A DNA stretch of 64,000 bases, taken from positions 19,291,292-19,355,291 of the forward strand of contig NC_088312.1 in the NCBI RefSeq assembly GCF_910592395.1, read 5' to 3'. The number at the start of each line of letters is the position of its first letter. Position 1 is the first letter of the stretch. This DNA is from Lineus longissimus. Its lineage: Eukaryota > Nemertea > Pilidiophora > Heteronemertea > Lineidae. Positions 44,104 through 52,543 of this stretch are shown piece after piece. The notes under the pieces are model-generated. The model was not told where the DNA came from and did no database searches. It worked only from the letters and a program-made list of their open reading frames with translations. The position numbers and the translations under genes are program-made.

Positions 44104-44316
44104 GGACTACGTCCAGAGAACAAAGTTCGACTCGAGCTATGCTCTCAAGACGAAGTCGGACCCGGACTACGTCCTAATCCTAATGTGGTGTATCACTATC
44201 ACTATTATCATGACTTCGGTGTTAGGGATGAATTTCACCAAGTAACACTACCATCAGCACCACCCTATTCATTAGTTTAATCGAACTTTGTTCTCTGGAC
44301 GTAGTCCGACTCAAGC
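44104..44316. repeat. Double-hairpin repeats at the convergent junction with the polymerase
   Basis: Units GGAC-TAC-GTCC + GAAC-AAA-GTTC (44104-44130), GAGC-TAT-GCTC + a GAA-loop unit (44132-44158) and GGAC-TAC-GTCC (44164-44174). Inverted units lie at 44281-44316, where they encode the last residues of the polymerase. A short frame between them ends 'LPSAPPYSLV' at 44280 but has no ATG. Confidence 0.8.
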
Positions 44317-46623
44317 GAAGTTTGAATCGCTGTAATCTATGTAGCCTTCATAATACATTCCAAATGGTAAGGTGCTTATTCCATCTTCAAGTATGAACCT
44401 CTTGTCATCAAAAGGACTGAGGCTTTTTTTGTCAACTTCTTCCAAATAGATTTGGTGTTTATCTGATCTTAAGTGTCTCATCTTGTGGTAAAATGACCTA
44501 CTCTTTTCAAGACAATCAACATAGTCATCAAATGAGATATTTCTCCTTACTACATTCTTGGCAATACCCTTCAATTTCTTAGAATCGTAATCTTTTGTCG
44601 ATCCTTGCTCTCCAGACATAGTCTTGGTCCTGTAAGCGTACATCTTACTTCTCAGGGCAATGAATTCAGTCATCTCTACTCCTCCTAGCTCATCCTTAAA
44701 GTAGCCTGGTACCTTCTTCTTACTGGTATCATAGAGTGGATGATCTTTTGGATAATTACTGAAGTCAAAATAGTGTCTCAACTCCTTTAAGTCTTCAGTT
44801 AAGTCATCAGTATTAATGTTAAGTACAAAGGAATCTGTATCTAGATACAGCAGTTCAATATTTTTCTCACCAAAGTACGGTTGAAGAACTTCATAATAGA
44901 ATTCATACATTAATAATTTAGACAATTCAAGTACTGAAGCTCCTATGTAGATTGGTTTGTTGAATTTCATTGATGTTTTCCTCATGCTAATAGCAGCATT
45001 ATGTTCGTCAAATACGCATATCGATGAAAACCTGGGATTGGCCATTACATTCCTGGCTCTCTCCCCGTCCGATACAAATTCAATTTCAACCCTGTTCCTT
45101 ACATTCTCACAAGTTTTTCCATAGAACGCATTGTTCATCAGTTTAAAATAGTCTTTCTCAAAATCAGTCTTAGAGTCCATACGTCTTTTAGTGTAAAAAT
45201 CAATGTATGGTGCTAACCACTTTGATTGTTTAAAGCTTATCACTGAATGAACCCTCTTAAGTACCATTCCGTGCTTTAGGTAAAATTGTAGCATTCTGTA
45301 ATGCACTATGTAATTAGTTTTATCCTTTTGTGTTAGTATTAGTTTCTCTACATTTGATCTTTTATCATCACCCAGTAACTCTCTCTGGTAAGGACTTAAT
45401 TCATCATCTTCAATAAAGAGAGATTCGGGACAGAATGGAAAGTTCCTTGACTTAAATTTAATATTTCCTGGATACTCCAAATCAACCTCTAAGAAGTAGC
45501 CTACTTCACTATCACTTGGAATTGCCATAATCTGCTCTTTACTGATAACATTCATGTTAAGTCGAACCTTGTCCTGAGAGCATAGCTCGAGTGGATCAAT
45601 ATCTATCATTTCAAAACTACCATAGGGTTGAGGTTCCATCATGGACCAGCCGTAGAGATTATTTGCGTCTATGTAGAGTAGTTTGTGGTGTTCATCTGCC
45701 TTTACATGTCTTGTTCCCATAACACCCGAAATTCCACCTCGTATTGCTTTCTCAAAAGTAAGTAAAATGTTGGTATCAGTCAGTAGTTCTAGGTTTATTC
45801 CTGTGTACTTCAAACCAGCTTGCCAGGTTAGGCCTGGTGCCGAGTAACAGTGACAGGGATCTATCTGAAAGTAGTTCAAATTGACATCCCTGAATTTCTC
45901 AAATAAATCAGCTAAAAGGATCACATCAGTTTTGAGGTAGAGGTCAATGAACTCACCGTGATTCCTGATCTTGAAATGATCCCATATTACCTTAGCCTCA
46001 TCATAGGCAGAATCAGGTGCCATTTCATTTTTCAATTCGTCAAAAAACATAGACTTTTCTAGGTAAGTAACATTGTAGCTTTCATGTGATGTGTAAAAAG
46101 AGTAAGGTACTGAACCCTTCTTCCTCAATAGCTTAAAGTCAGTGGTATTTGGGAACAGCTGTCTGGTAATTTTAAAATCATCATCCAACATTGATTTGGT
46201 TATGTTGTCTAAACTGGACTGCAGGAATCTGTACGAGTCCAAAAACCTGAAACAACCGAACTGAAATGAGATATATTCATCTGATGTTTTGGCAAGTATT
46301 TTCAGTTTCTTGTACTTCGGTAGCTTATTCATTAATTCTTTAATAAATAAGTGAGAATCGTAATTACTGAGATTGTGAAAAAACACTGGAACAAACATAG
46401 CTTTCTTTTCATTCAAATTACACGAGTTGTGAGCAGCACCTCGATATCTACCACAGTAGTGATCATGATCCTTGACCTTGTCATAACCCAAAGGTTGATT
46501 ACAATAGTAACAATGTGTTTCTAATTGATATTTATGCCAGTCTTCATCTGTCATTGTTAGAGGAAAGTTACAGTTCAATAAATTAGAGAATTGTTCTTCC
46601 ATCCTGATTAACCAATTACAGAA
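44311..46623 (-). pseudogene. polB: Protein-primed family B DNA polymerase, C-terminal part (split gene)
   Basis: The 3' half of the polymerase, about 770 codons from the insertion to the stop. Recognisable: a Cys/His knuckle ('CYYCNQPLG', 'DHDHYCGRYRGAAHNSCN'), exonuclease motif II ('NLSNYDSHLFIKEL'), exonuclease motif III region ('LYLKTDVILLADLF'), polymerase motif A ('YIDANNLYGWSM'), motif B ('KLMNNAFYGKTCEN') and motif C ('YLDTDSFVLN'). All catalytic aspartates are present. A double-hairpin repeat (45561-45592) encodes 'LELCSQDKVRLN' shortly after motif A. The gene is separated from its 5' half by a 1,034-bp transposon, so no full enzyme can be made from this copy unless the insert is removed. 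Confidence 0.9.
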
Positions 46624-47657
46624 GGCTTGTGGTATTCGACTCGATGACTCGACGACGCGATGACTCGATGACGCGATCAAGTTGGAATCTTTTTAAAGAA
46701 TATCACTGCCTGGACTGTAATTTATACATAGAATCATAAGTGGAGGAAAATAAAAAAGAACCGATCATTACCAACCCCTTTCCAGCTGTTTTCACCGTAT
46801 CTAATCCGACCATTTTTCGTTTCCTACAAGTTCGCATTTTTGATAAAACCATGCGCCATGTTGCTATGCAAGCTTACCGTCAATACAGCTGAATACACCT
46901 AAATATAGCTGGTTCAGATCAACCTCATACCCAGGTTCTTTACGAGCAGAAATTCCAATGTTAAAATGACACGCGAGTTCCTGGAGACAAGGTTGGCTCT
47001 GGATATCCGTTCAGCACGGCAATATTAAATGTCCTATACACCTTTCCAGAAATGGGGCGCTGAGTGTCCGAAATAGTGATGTCATAAGGGGAAACTAGGC
47101 CTGTGGTGGAGGGACAAAGGAGATAGTCATGGTTGACCAACACACTTGGATGCCTTTAATGACGGACAAGGGGGAAAAAGTTAGTTCCAATGCAAGCCAC
47201 CAATTTCGGAAAGCATGTATAGGGGCTGATGTATTGGGGGGGGGGGGGGCAGATGTCAAGGGGCGGAAGAGGGACTGAGTGACTGAGTCTAAAAAACTGC
47301 ACATATGCGAAATTCCGATTGTTGACAGACTGCCACATGACATCTGACATTGGCCACTAGAAGCTTGTTTGTCAATTAAATCTCCGGTCATTTTGCATGC
47401 TATGAAACTTCCGCGAGTCCTTTAAATATCAAAATCAATCGCGGGGACCAATCTTCAGTGGCCATGGCGGGGGGGGGGGGGGCACATCCTTCTACATACC
47501 GTAGCTGGGTATGGGAAGGCCGAGCTAAAACCTCTGCTGTTGCAGCGGTAGCCCGGAGACCAGGATCATGGGATTCCGTATTTTAGCAAAATCCATAGCA
47601 ACGATCGCGTCATCGAGCCATCGCGTCGTCGAGTCATCGAGTCGAATACCACAAGCC
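46624..47657. mobile_element. 1,034-bp non-autonomous transposon inside the polymerase gene
   Basis: Ends are about 55-bp inverted repeats starting GGCTTGTGGTATTCGACTCG and rich in ACTCGATGACGCGATG units. Flanks are ATTACAGAA at 46615-46623 and 47658-47666, a 9-bp duplication. The interior carries two 14-G runs (47236-47249 and 47469-47482) and no recognisable gene, so it is a MITE-like passenger; the 9-bp duplication fits the Mutator-like group. Subtracting the insert plus one duplication (1,043 bp) puts the two polymerase frames in register, so the insertion is the only visible break. Confidence 0.88.
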
Positions 47658-49067
47658 ATTACAGAACACATCTACAACATCAGCACCCCTGTGAGACACA
47701 TACTGGCTACTGTAAAGGTGTGTGTAGTCTGAGTGAACATAAACACCAACAGCTGATGCATTTTGTTTAAAAAGTTTCTTTGAACTCGGTTCTTTCATCA
47801 TAGGTGGCTCTACTGATACTACTGGTATGTTGCCTTCGGCAGAAGAACAAGGTTCGCTTATCGCTTCGAAATCAGCATAGATCACAAACGGAACTCTATT
47901 TTTGAATGAGTGTTTTTCAAATTTAATTTGTGACCATTTACTGTTAGGTGGAGGCAAAGTAATCTTACAGTAATCGTGTTCTCCACATTTCTTTTTATGT
48001 TTATCTAGTGTTGACTTCCTGTAAAAGTAATTCATGCATCTCCTGCAAAGATACACTCTATGAGCTAGTGTCCTGAAGAAAAGATTGATGTCTCTTATGT
48101 ACATGAAATGGTCCTTGAAATACAACAGATCGATGACATCATCATCATCATAATTCTTGGACAGGTAGAGAGGTTCTAGTTTTGCCTCACATGTGCTCTT
48201 AGCCGATTCGTTCTCTAACTTGAACACATTAATTTTGAGATTATTATCACTCTCTATCTTAGGGATATCCTTTTGAATACATACAGGAAATGATTTGAAT
48301 TTGATAACGGTAGTGATATTGAATGTACTCTCGAGCTCTGCTCTCAGGACAAAGTCCGTCTCTGGATTTTCTTTCAGATATTTAGCGGCCAATAAAGACC
48401 AGAGAAAACATTTATTGTCATTTGATTCCACATTTATTACTGCTTTTGTTTTAAATGGTAATTTAGTGTAATGACCACCTTTACACCTCTTGTAAGAACA
48501 GATGGTCATGTTACAAGACTCTATTTTATTTAAAGTAAGTCCAGAACCTTGAAAGTACCTTTCCTCAATCTGTGTCTTAATGTAGTTTAACTGGTTGGTT
48601 ATGGCATAAATTGCCTGGTTCCTTGAAATTATGCTTTCCATTGGAGACTGTATGGGGTGTGTTACACTTTCACCCTGACGATCAAACTGAGCAAATACTG
48701 ATATGCTACTTTTGTGATGGTAATCATTGAGTTGAAATAATACCTCCTCTAATTTATCTCTGTATTCATACACTTGTTTAGCTTCTCTGTCAATCTTCAA
48801 ACTAATGGTGACTACAGGCTTGCCAAATTGTTTTACTATTTCTATTCCACTCACTTTCTTTATGCCATCTAGCTCATTTTCCTCAAATGCAAGTTTCTTA
48901 TCCATAGTTTTAGGGATCAGTGATGGGGCTCGGGGTTGAGCAATAGGGACATAATCCGGATTTAATTTACTTAAGTGACCTTTGGTTCTCCTGTGAATAG
49001 CCATATTATTGTAGGATATGTACTTGTCACATGTAGTGCAAAGTATTTTCTGATTCTTATCAGTCAT
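47634..49067 (-). pseudogene. polB: Protein-primed family B DNA polymerase, N-terminal part (split gene)
   Basis: About 470 codons before the insertion; the frame then runs a few codons into the transposon and stops at 47634. Starts with a C2H2 finger ('CTTCDKYISYNNMAIHRR'), then a Polinton-type N-terminal region ('DNKCFLWSLLAAKYL', 'YFKDHFMYIRDINLFF'), a second Cys/His finger ('YLCRRCMNYFYRKSTLDKH') and exonuclease motif I ('FVIYADFEAIS'). I choose ATG 49067 rather than 49091, because it is preceded by AATAAATAGA as in the hexon-like gene; either is possible. A double-hairpin repeat at 48329-48360 encodes 'DFVLRAELE'. Together the halves would be about 1,240 aa, normal for Polintons. Confidence 0.88.
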
Positions 49068-49169
49068 TCTATTTATTAGATTACAAAACATGAGCCCTTA
49101 GATAAAAAATTATGGTGTAGGACATTATTTGCTCCTGGACTTGAAACAGATACACTTGAAAAGGAAGTC

Positions 49170-49850
49170 ATGAAAATTTGCGAACGGCATTTGGAAAATG
49201 ATTCTACCACAACTAAAGACACCATTACTCAATACACATTTCCATACTCTCGACATTTTAGTTTAAGTGAGTTTTGTGAGGTATGGCAAAAATACATAAA
49301 AGAAATTGGAGTAAGCCATGTGAAAATTTACTGTGATAACAATAATTACATAACCCTTGAACTTACAGAGGATAAAGAGTACCCTCTGAAAGTAGACAAG
49401 TTAGATAAAAATGAAAAAATCAAGATTGAGAGAAACACAGAAGGTTTTCAAATAAGCAAAACCATAAGAGAGGTGATAGAAAAACAGCTCACAGTGGTGA
49501 ATGAGTGGTTTGGCTTTAAGCAAACTAAATTCACCAAGAAAGGAAAATACTACTCCACAAGACCACTCAACTTTTACAGGAAATATCTATTCCTGCAAGC
49601 TAATTTGGTTGACAAAGCTAATACCCTCTACAACAATAAACCATCTAACATTTTCTGCATCATACCTGTAGAAGATGGTGACCAAATAAAAATGCAGCGA
49701 TACGAACCGAATTGTAAGAAAACGATAAATAAGTGTACTAATCACATAAAATTCGAAATCACTGATGAGAATGGTAAGCTAGTTAATTTCAGAGGAACAG
49801 AGGTTTCTTTAGAGTTAAGAATCGAGCTTTGCTCTCAAGACGAAGTCTGA
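49170..49850 (+). CDS. Penton-like jelly-roll protein 2
   Basis: 226 aa. The C-terminal region ('NIFCIIPVEDGDQIKMQRY', 'HIKFEITDENGKLVNFRG', 'VSLELRI') follows the end pattern of Polinton penton proteins more closely than the gene at 38829. The N-terminal part ('RHFSLSEFCEVWQKYI', 'VSHVKIYCDNNNYITLEL') is also beta-rich. In-frame sequence continues upstream of the ATG to about 49077 without another ATG and reads like protein ('KKLWCRTLFAPGLET'), so the true 5' end may be longer or altered. The last residues ('LCSQDEV') come from a double-hairpin repeat. Its role may be a second vertex or spike-associated protein. Confidence 0.5.
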   Translation: MKICERHLENDSTTTKDTITQYTFPYSRHFSLSEFCEVWQKYIKEIGVSHVKIYCDNNNYITLELTEDKEYPLKVDKLDKNEKIKIERNTEGFQISKTIREVIEKQLTVVNEWFGFKQTKFTKKGKYYSTRPLNFYRKYLFLQANLVDKANTLYNNKPSNIFCIIPVEDGDQIKMQRYEPNCKKTINKCTNHIKFEITDENGKLVNFRGTEVSLELRIELCSQDEV

Positions 49851-50068
49851 CTGAGACAAGGTCCAGAGAACAAAGCTTGACCACCTGATGAGATCATTCC
49901 ATTAAAGGAATAGTACATTTCTTCTCTTTAACTACAGGTTTAACAAGAGGGTTAAGTCGGACTTCGTCCTGAGAGCATAGCTCGATTGATCCCTTCATGA
50001 CTGCTTCATTCGGACTTTGTCCTGAGAGCATAGCTCGATTAGGACTACGTCCAGAGAACAAAGTTTGA
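49822..50068. repeat. Double-hairpin repeat cluster at a convergent junction
   Basis: At least four units: 49822-49880 (GAGC-TTT-GCTC, then a GAAC-like unit), 49956-49985, 50010-50040 and 50041-50068 (GGAC-TAC-GTCC + GAAC-AAA-GTTT). They overlap the 3' ends of both facing genes. Confidence 0.85.
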
Positions 50069-50430
50069 TTCAAGCCTGATCGCTGCTCTTTACTTACTTT
50101 TTTAGGAAGTTTCTTAAACATGATAAATGATGCTAAAATAATTGCACCTAAACCTAGTACATAGACATAAGTATTACTACTAGATTCACGCAGTGATACA
50201 TCAGTATTTTGAGATTGTGGTTCTTCTTCCTCTAATTCTTCTTCCTCCTTTTCCACAACTCTGTTGTTTGGTGAGGAGTCCTGTACTTTAAATGTCGTCT
50301 TATCCTTTTTTATCCTCTTAAATTCCTTAGATCTTCTACCCAGTTCTCTAGACCATGCTAATTGTTTCTCTGATCGAGGTTTCTTAGACACTGAAACTTT
50401 AGTAGTATCAGTTACAGTTTCAAGTTCCAT
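49894..50430 (-). CDS. Polinton-type single-pass membrane protein with repeat-derived tail
   Basis: 178 aa. A basic N-terminal part ('KQLAWSRELGRRSKEFKRIK') of a kind common in Polintons, an acidic stretch ('EEEELEEEEP'), then one transmembrane segment ('YVYVLGLGAIILASFIMF', about 88-105). The C-terminal 60 residues are largely encoded by double-hairpin repeats ('TLFSGRSPNRAMLSGQSPN', 'ELCSQDEVRLNP'), implying the native protein was shorter or has been extended. Start ATAAATGG. Function unknown. Confidence 0.58.
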   Translation of the reverse strand: MELETVTDTTKVSVSKKPRSEKQLAWSRELGRRSKEFKRIKKDKTTFKVQDSSPNNRVVEKEEEELEEEEPQSQNTDVSLRESSSNTYVYVLGLGAIILASFIMFKKLPKKVSKEQRSGLNQTLFSGRSPNRAMLSGQSPNEAVMKGSIELCSQDEVRLNPLVKPVVKEKKCTIPLME

Positions 50431-50479
50431 TTATCTTGGCCGAATTTAATTCGAACTATGTTCTCATAACCAGGTTAAT

Positions 50480-50668
50480 TTAGTCTTCTTTATCATCACT
50501 ACCTGTGATATCTAGACTTTCATCTATTGATTTGTCACATTCAGAGACAGTCATATTTGGTTTATTCATATTTGATGCAGTCATACTCGATGCAGTCATA
50601 GATGATTCCTCATGACAATGACCTAAAGTAATAAGTGTTGTTGAGGCAAGTGCAGTTAATGGTCCCAT
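50480..50668 (-). CDS. Small protein, unknown
   Basis: 62 aa from ATG 50668 ('MGPLTALASTTLITLGHC'), followed by 'SSMTASSMTASNM' repeats and an acidic end. The N-terminal 15 residues are mildly hydrophobic. No family recognised. It fills the gap between two minus-strand genes in the same direction. Confidence 0.4.
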   Translation of the reverse strand: MGPLTALASTTLITLGHCHEESSMTASSMTASNMNKPNMTVSECDKSIDESLDITGSDDKED

Positions 50669-50692
50669 TCTCAAACTCAACCATCCAAGCCA

Positions 50693-51304
50693 TTAACCAT
50701 CCAACTCGTTAGTTATCAAATAATCATTTCTAAGATCATGATAAAGATTATCTTCATCATCTATTGGTAATAACCACCTTGATAATTTAGTGTAAGCTTT
50801 AATTACTGTCTTACCCAAAGAATCATTAAGTCTGGCAGCCATCTTTGTTTCATACATTCTATGGTGTTTTAAGATTTCTTTTTCAGTCATATTATCTAAG
50901 TCATTAAAAGTTATTTGTTTATTAAGGAAATCCTTGCTTTTACCAGTTGCAACTAGAATCTCTAAGTCTTGTTTGGCTTTAAGGCCACTATCAGTCAAAT
51001 AGTTGAAATTTTGTTGATTGCTGGTTGATCCTAGTTGGCAACTAGAATTGACTATTCCTTGACTGGGATTAACTATTCCTTGACTAGGATTAACAAAATT
51101 TGAACTATTCAACTGCTTGTTTGAAACTTGTTGATTTGTAGAGCAGTTCTGTTGAAAGTTAGTTCTGTTTTGTTGGTAACTACCAGTGTTCTGTTGGTTA
51201 GAAGCCCCAACTCGAGCTAAGCTCTCAGGACTCATAACACCAATCTGTTTCATCTGTTGTTCAATCACTGCAGATGTCTGACTATTCATTTGCTGATTAT
51301 TCAT
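50693..51304 (-). CDS. Gln/Asn-rich protein, unknown
   Basis: 203 aa. The first half is low-complexity ('NQQMNSQTSAVIEQQMKQ', 'QQNRTNFQQNCSTNQQ', repeats of 'NPSQGIVN'). The second half is more regular ('LKAKQDLEILVATGKSKDFL', 'ILKHHRMYETKMAARLND'), with helices and a polar end. A hairpin unit (51211-51233) encodes 'SPESLARVG' near the N-terminus. Start TTAAATGA. Possibly a virion scaffold or DNA-binding protein, but nothing proves it. Confidence 0.5.
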   Translation of the reverse strand: MNNQQMNSQTSAVIEQQMKQIGVMSPESLARVGASNQQNTGSYQQNRTNFQQNCSTNQQVSNKQLNSSNFVNPSQGIVNPSQGIVNSSCQLGSTSNQQNFNYLTDSGLKAKQDLEILVATGKSKDFLNKQITFNDLDNMTEKEILKHHRMYETKMAARLNDSLGKTVIKAYTKLSRWLLPIDDEDNLYHDLRNDYLITNELDG

Positions 51305-51355
51305 TTAAAATTATGGAAAAATGACTGTTAAGTGCAAAATGCTGTTTTCACAACT

Positions 51356-52495
51356 TTATTGCATCTTAACACTAGCTCGAGCTATGCTCTCAGGACGAAG
51401 TCCGGCTCGAGCTGTGCTCTCAGGACGAAGTCTGGCTGGTGTAAACTTAATATTACTGATGCAGTTAATGTCTCGACCTGCACTGGCACTCAGTAAAACG
51501 TCAAACTGCTTGTCAATATCCTGGTCATATTCCTTCTCAACCTTGTAATTCTGGAAGAAAATACTTTGAGTGAAATCATACCATAATATCTCCAAATCAT
51601 TTACTCGCTCCTTGTTGGTTAAAAAAGGTGTAAATATTACATAATCGATTTTCAGCGTTTTAAAGGCTTGGTGTAAAAATACCTTGCAGTTAATGGTGAC
51701 CTTGACACCACAGTAATGCAGAAATCTAAGGAAAGCATAGTACACTAGTCTAAGGTCAGTGATATTCTCATCGGTTAATTGCGGTTTACCAATTGCCCTG
51801 TTAATAAATTCAATGGCAAGAAACCAATCATATTCCTCACAGTGAAATTTAAAAAGCATGGCTTCACCATGTAACCCTTGGTTACAAAACTTAGAGGGGA
51901 GAGTGTTAATACCCATTTTTAGGGCTGACTGAAGAGTATTTTCATATCTCTGCTTACTAAGACATTTTCTGTGACTTGAAAAGTAGCACTGTAAATACCC
52001 TTCCACAAAGTCCTTTAAATACTTAACTGCCGATTCGGACAGCCGACTCCATCCAAGTTTCCTTAGAATACTGTCAAAGTAACGTGTCTTGTTGTCAATA
52101 TTGATCTCAAGAGTTTTAAAATCATCGTCGTAAGTAGTCGAATTGCAATTGGTGCAGAATTGATACTTCACAGTTTTAGCTGCGTACCTTGCTGAATTCA
52201 AGTTTTTTTGATACTCAAAAAGTGTCCACCTTTTACAATTACGGCAGAATTGAGCATTAGTGTTGGTACTGACGTCATATTCTTTCATTCTTGGCAGGAC
52301 TACTTTGATTGTCTCAGTCGAGCTTTGCTCTCGGGACTTTGTCCTAGTCAGACTTCGTCCTGAGAGCTCTGCTCGATCCATAACCCTAGGACGAATGTAT
52401 CCTTTAAGATTCTCATTGTTCCACTCGAGCTCTGCTCTCAGGACGAAGTCCGACTCACTAGAATAATAATCTTTTAATGAGATGTATTTATTCAT
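51356..52495 (-). CDS. Zinc-ribbon protein, unknown
   Basis: 379 aa. 'FCRNCKRWTLF' and 'QFCTNCNST' form a four-Cys zinc ribbon at about residues 83-118, followed by a long helical region ('AVKYLKDFVEGYLQCYF', 'DLRLVYYAFLRFLHYCGV', 'FLHQAFKTLKIDYVIF'). A ribbon plus helical repeats recalls TFIIB-type transcription factors, but I see no signature that proves it. Both ends are built from double-hairpin repeats: about residues 16-62 include 'DFVLRAELE', 'AELSGRSLTRTKSREQ', and the last 25 residues come from two tandem units (51376-51432). Start codon context TAAATATG. Confidence 0.5.
   Translation of the reverse strand: MNKYISLKDYYSSESDFVLRAELEWNNENLKGYIRPRVMDRAELSGRSLTRTKSREQSSTETIKVVLPRMKEYDVSTNTNAQFCRNCKRWTLFEYQKNLNSARYAAKTVKYQFCTNCNSTTYDDDFKTLEINIDNKTRYFDSILRKLGWSRLSESAVKYLKDFVEGYLQCYFSSHRKCLSKQRYENTLQSALKMGINTLPSKFCNQGLHGEAMLFKFHCEEYDWFLAIEFINRAIGKPQLTDENITDLRLVYYAFLRFLHYCGVKVTINCKVFLHQAFKTLKIDYVIFTPFLTNKERVNDLEILWYDFTQSIFFQNYKVEKEYDQDIDKQFDVLLSASAGRDINCISNIKFTPARLRPESTARAGLRPESIARASVKMQ
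51376..51432. repeat. Two tandem double-hairpin units in the 3' end of the zinc-ribbon gene
   Basis: Each unit is GAGC-NNN-GCTC + GGAC-GAA-GTCC (second ends GTCT); loops TAT and TGT differ while stems hold. Confidence 0.88.
52318..52454. repeat. Double-hairpin units in the 5' end of the zinc-ribbon gene
   Basis: Three units: GAGC-TTT-GCTC + GGAC-TTT-GTCC (52318-52345), an inverted unit (52350-52377) and GAGC-TCT-GCTC + GGAC-GAA-GTCC (52425-52452). The gene stays open through all of them. Confidence 0.87.
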
Positions 52496-52543
52496 ATTTA
52501 CATAATAATTATTTTTTTAAACATTGTTTTGATAGAAGGTCAC

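Noticed and set aside
47236-47657. The polymerase insert as an intron
   Set aside because: It has inverted repeats and a 9-bp target duplication, the marks of a transposon, and its edges lack GT-AG in the right place.
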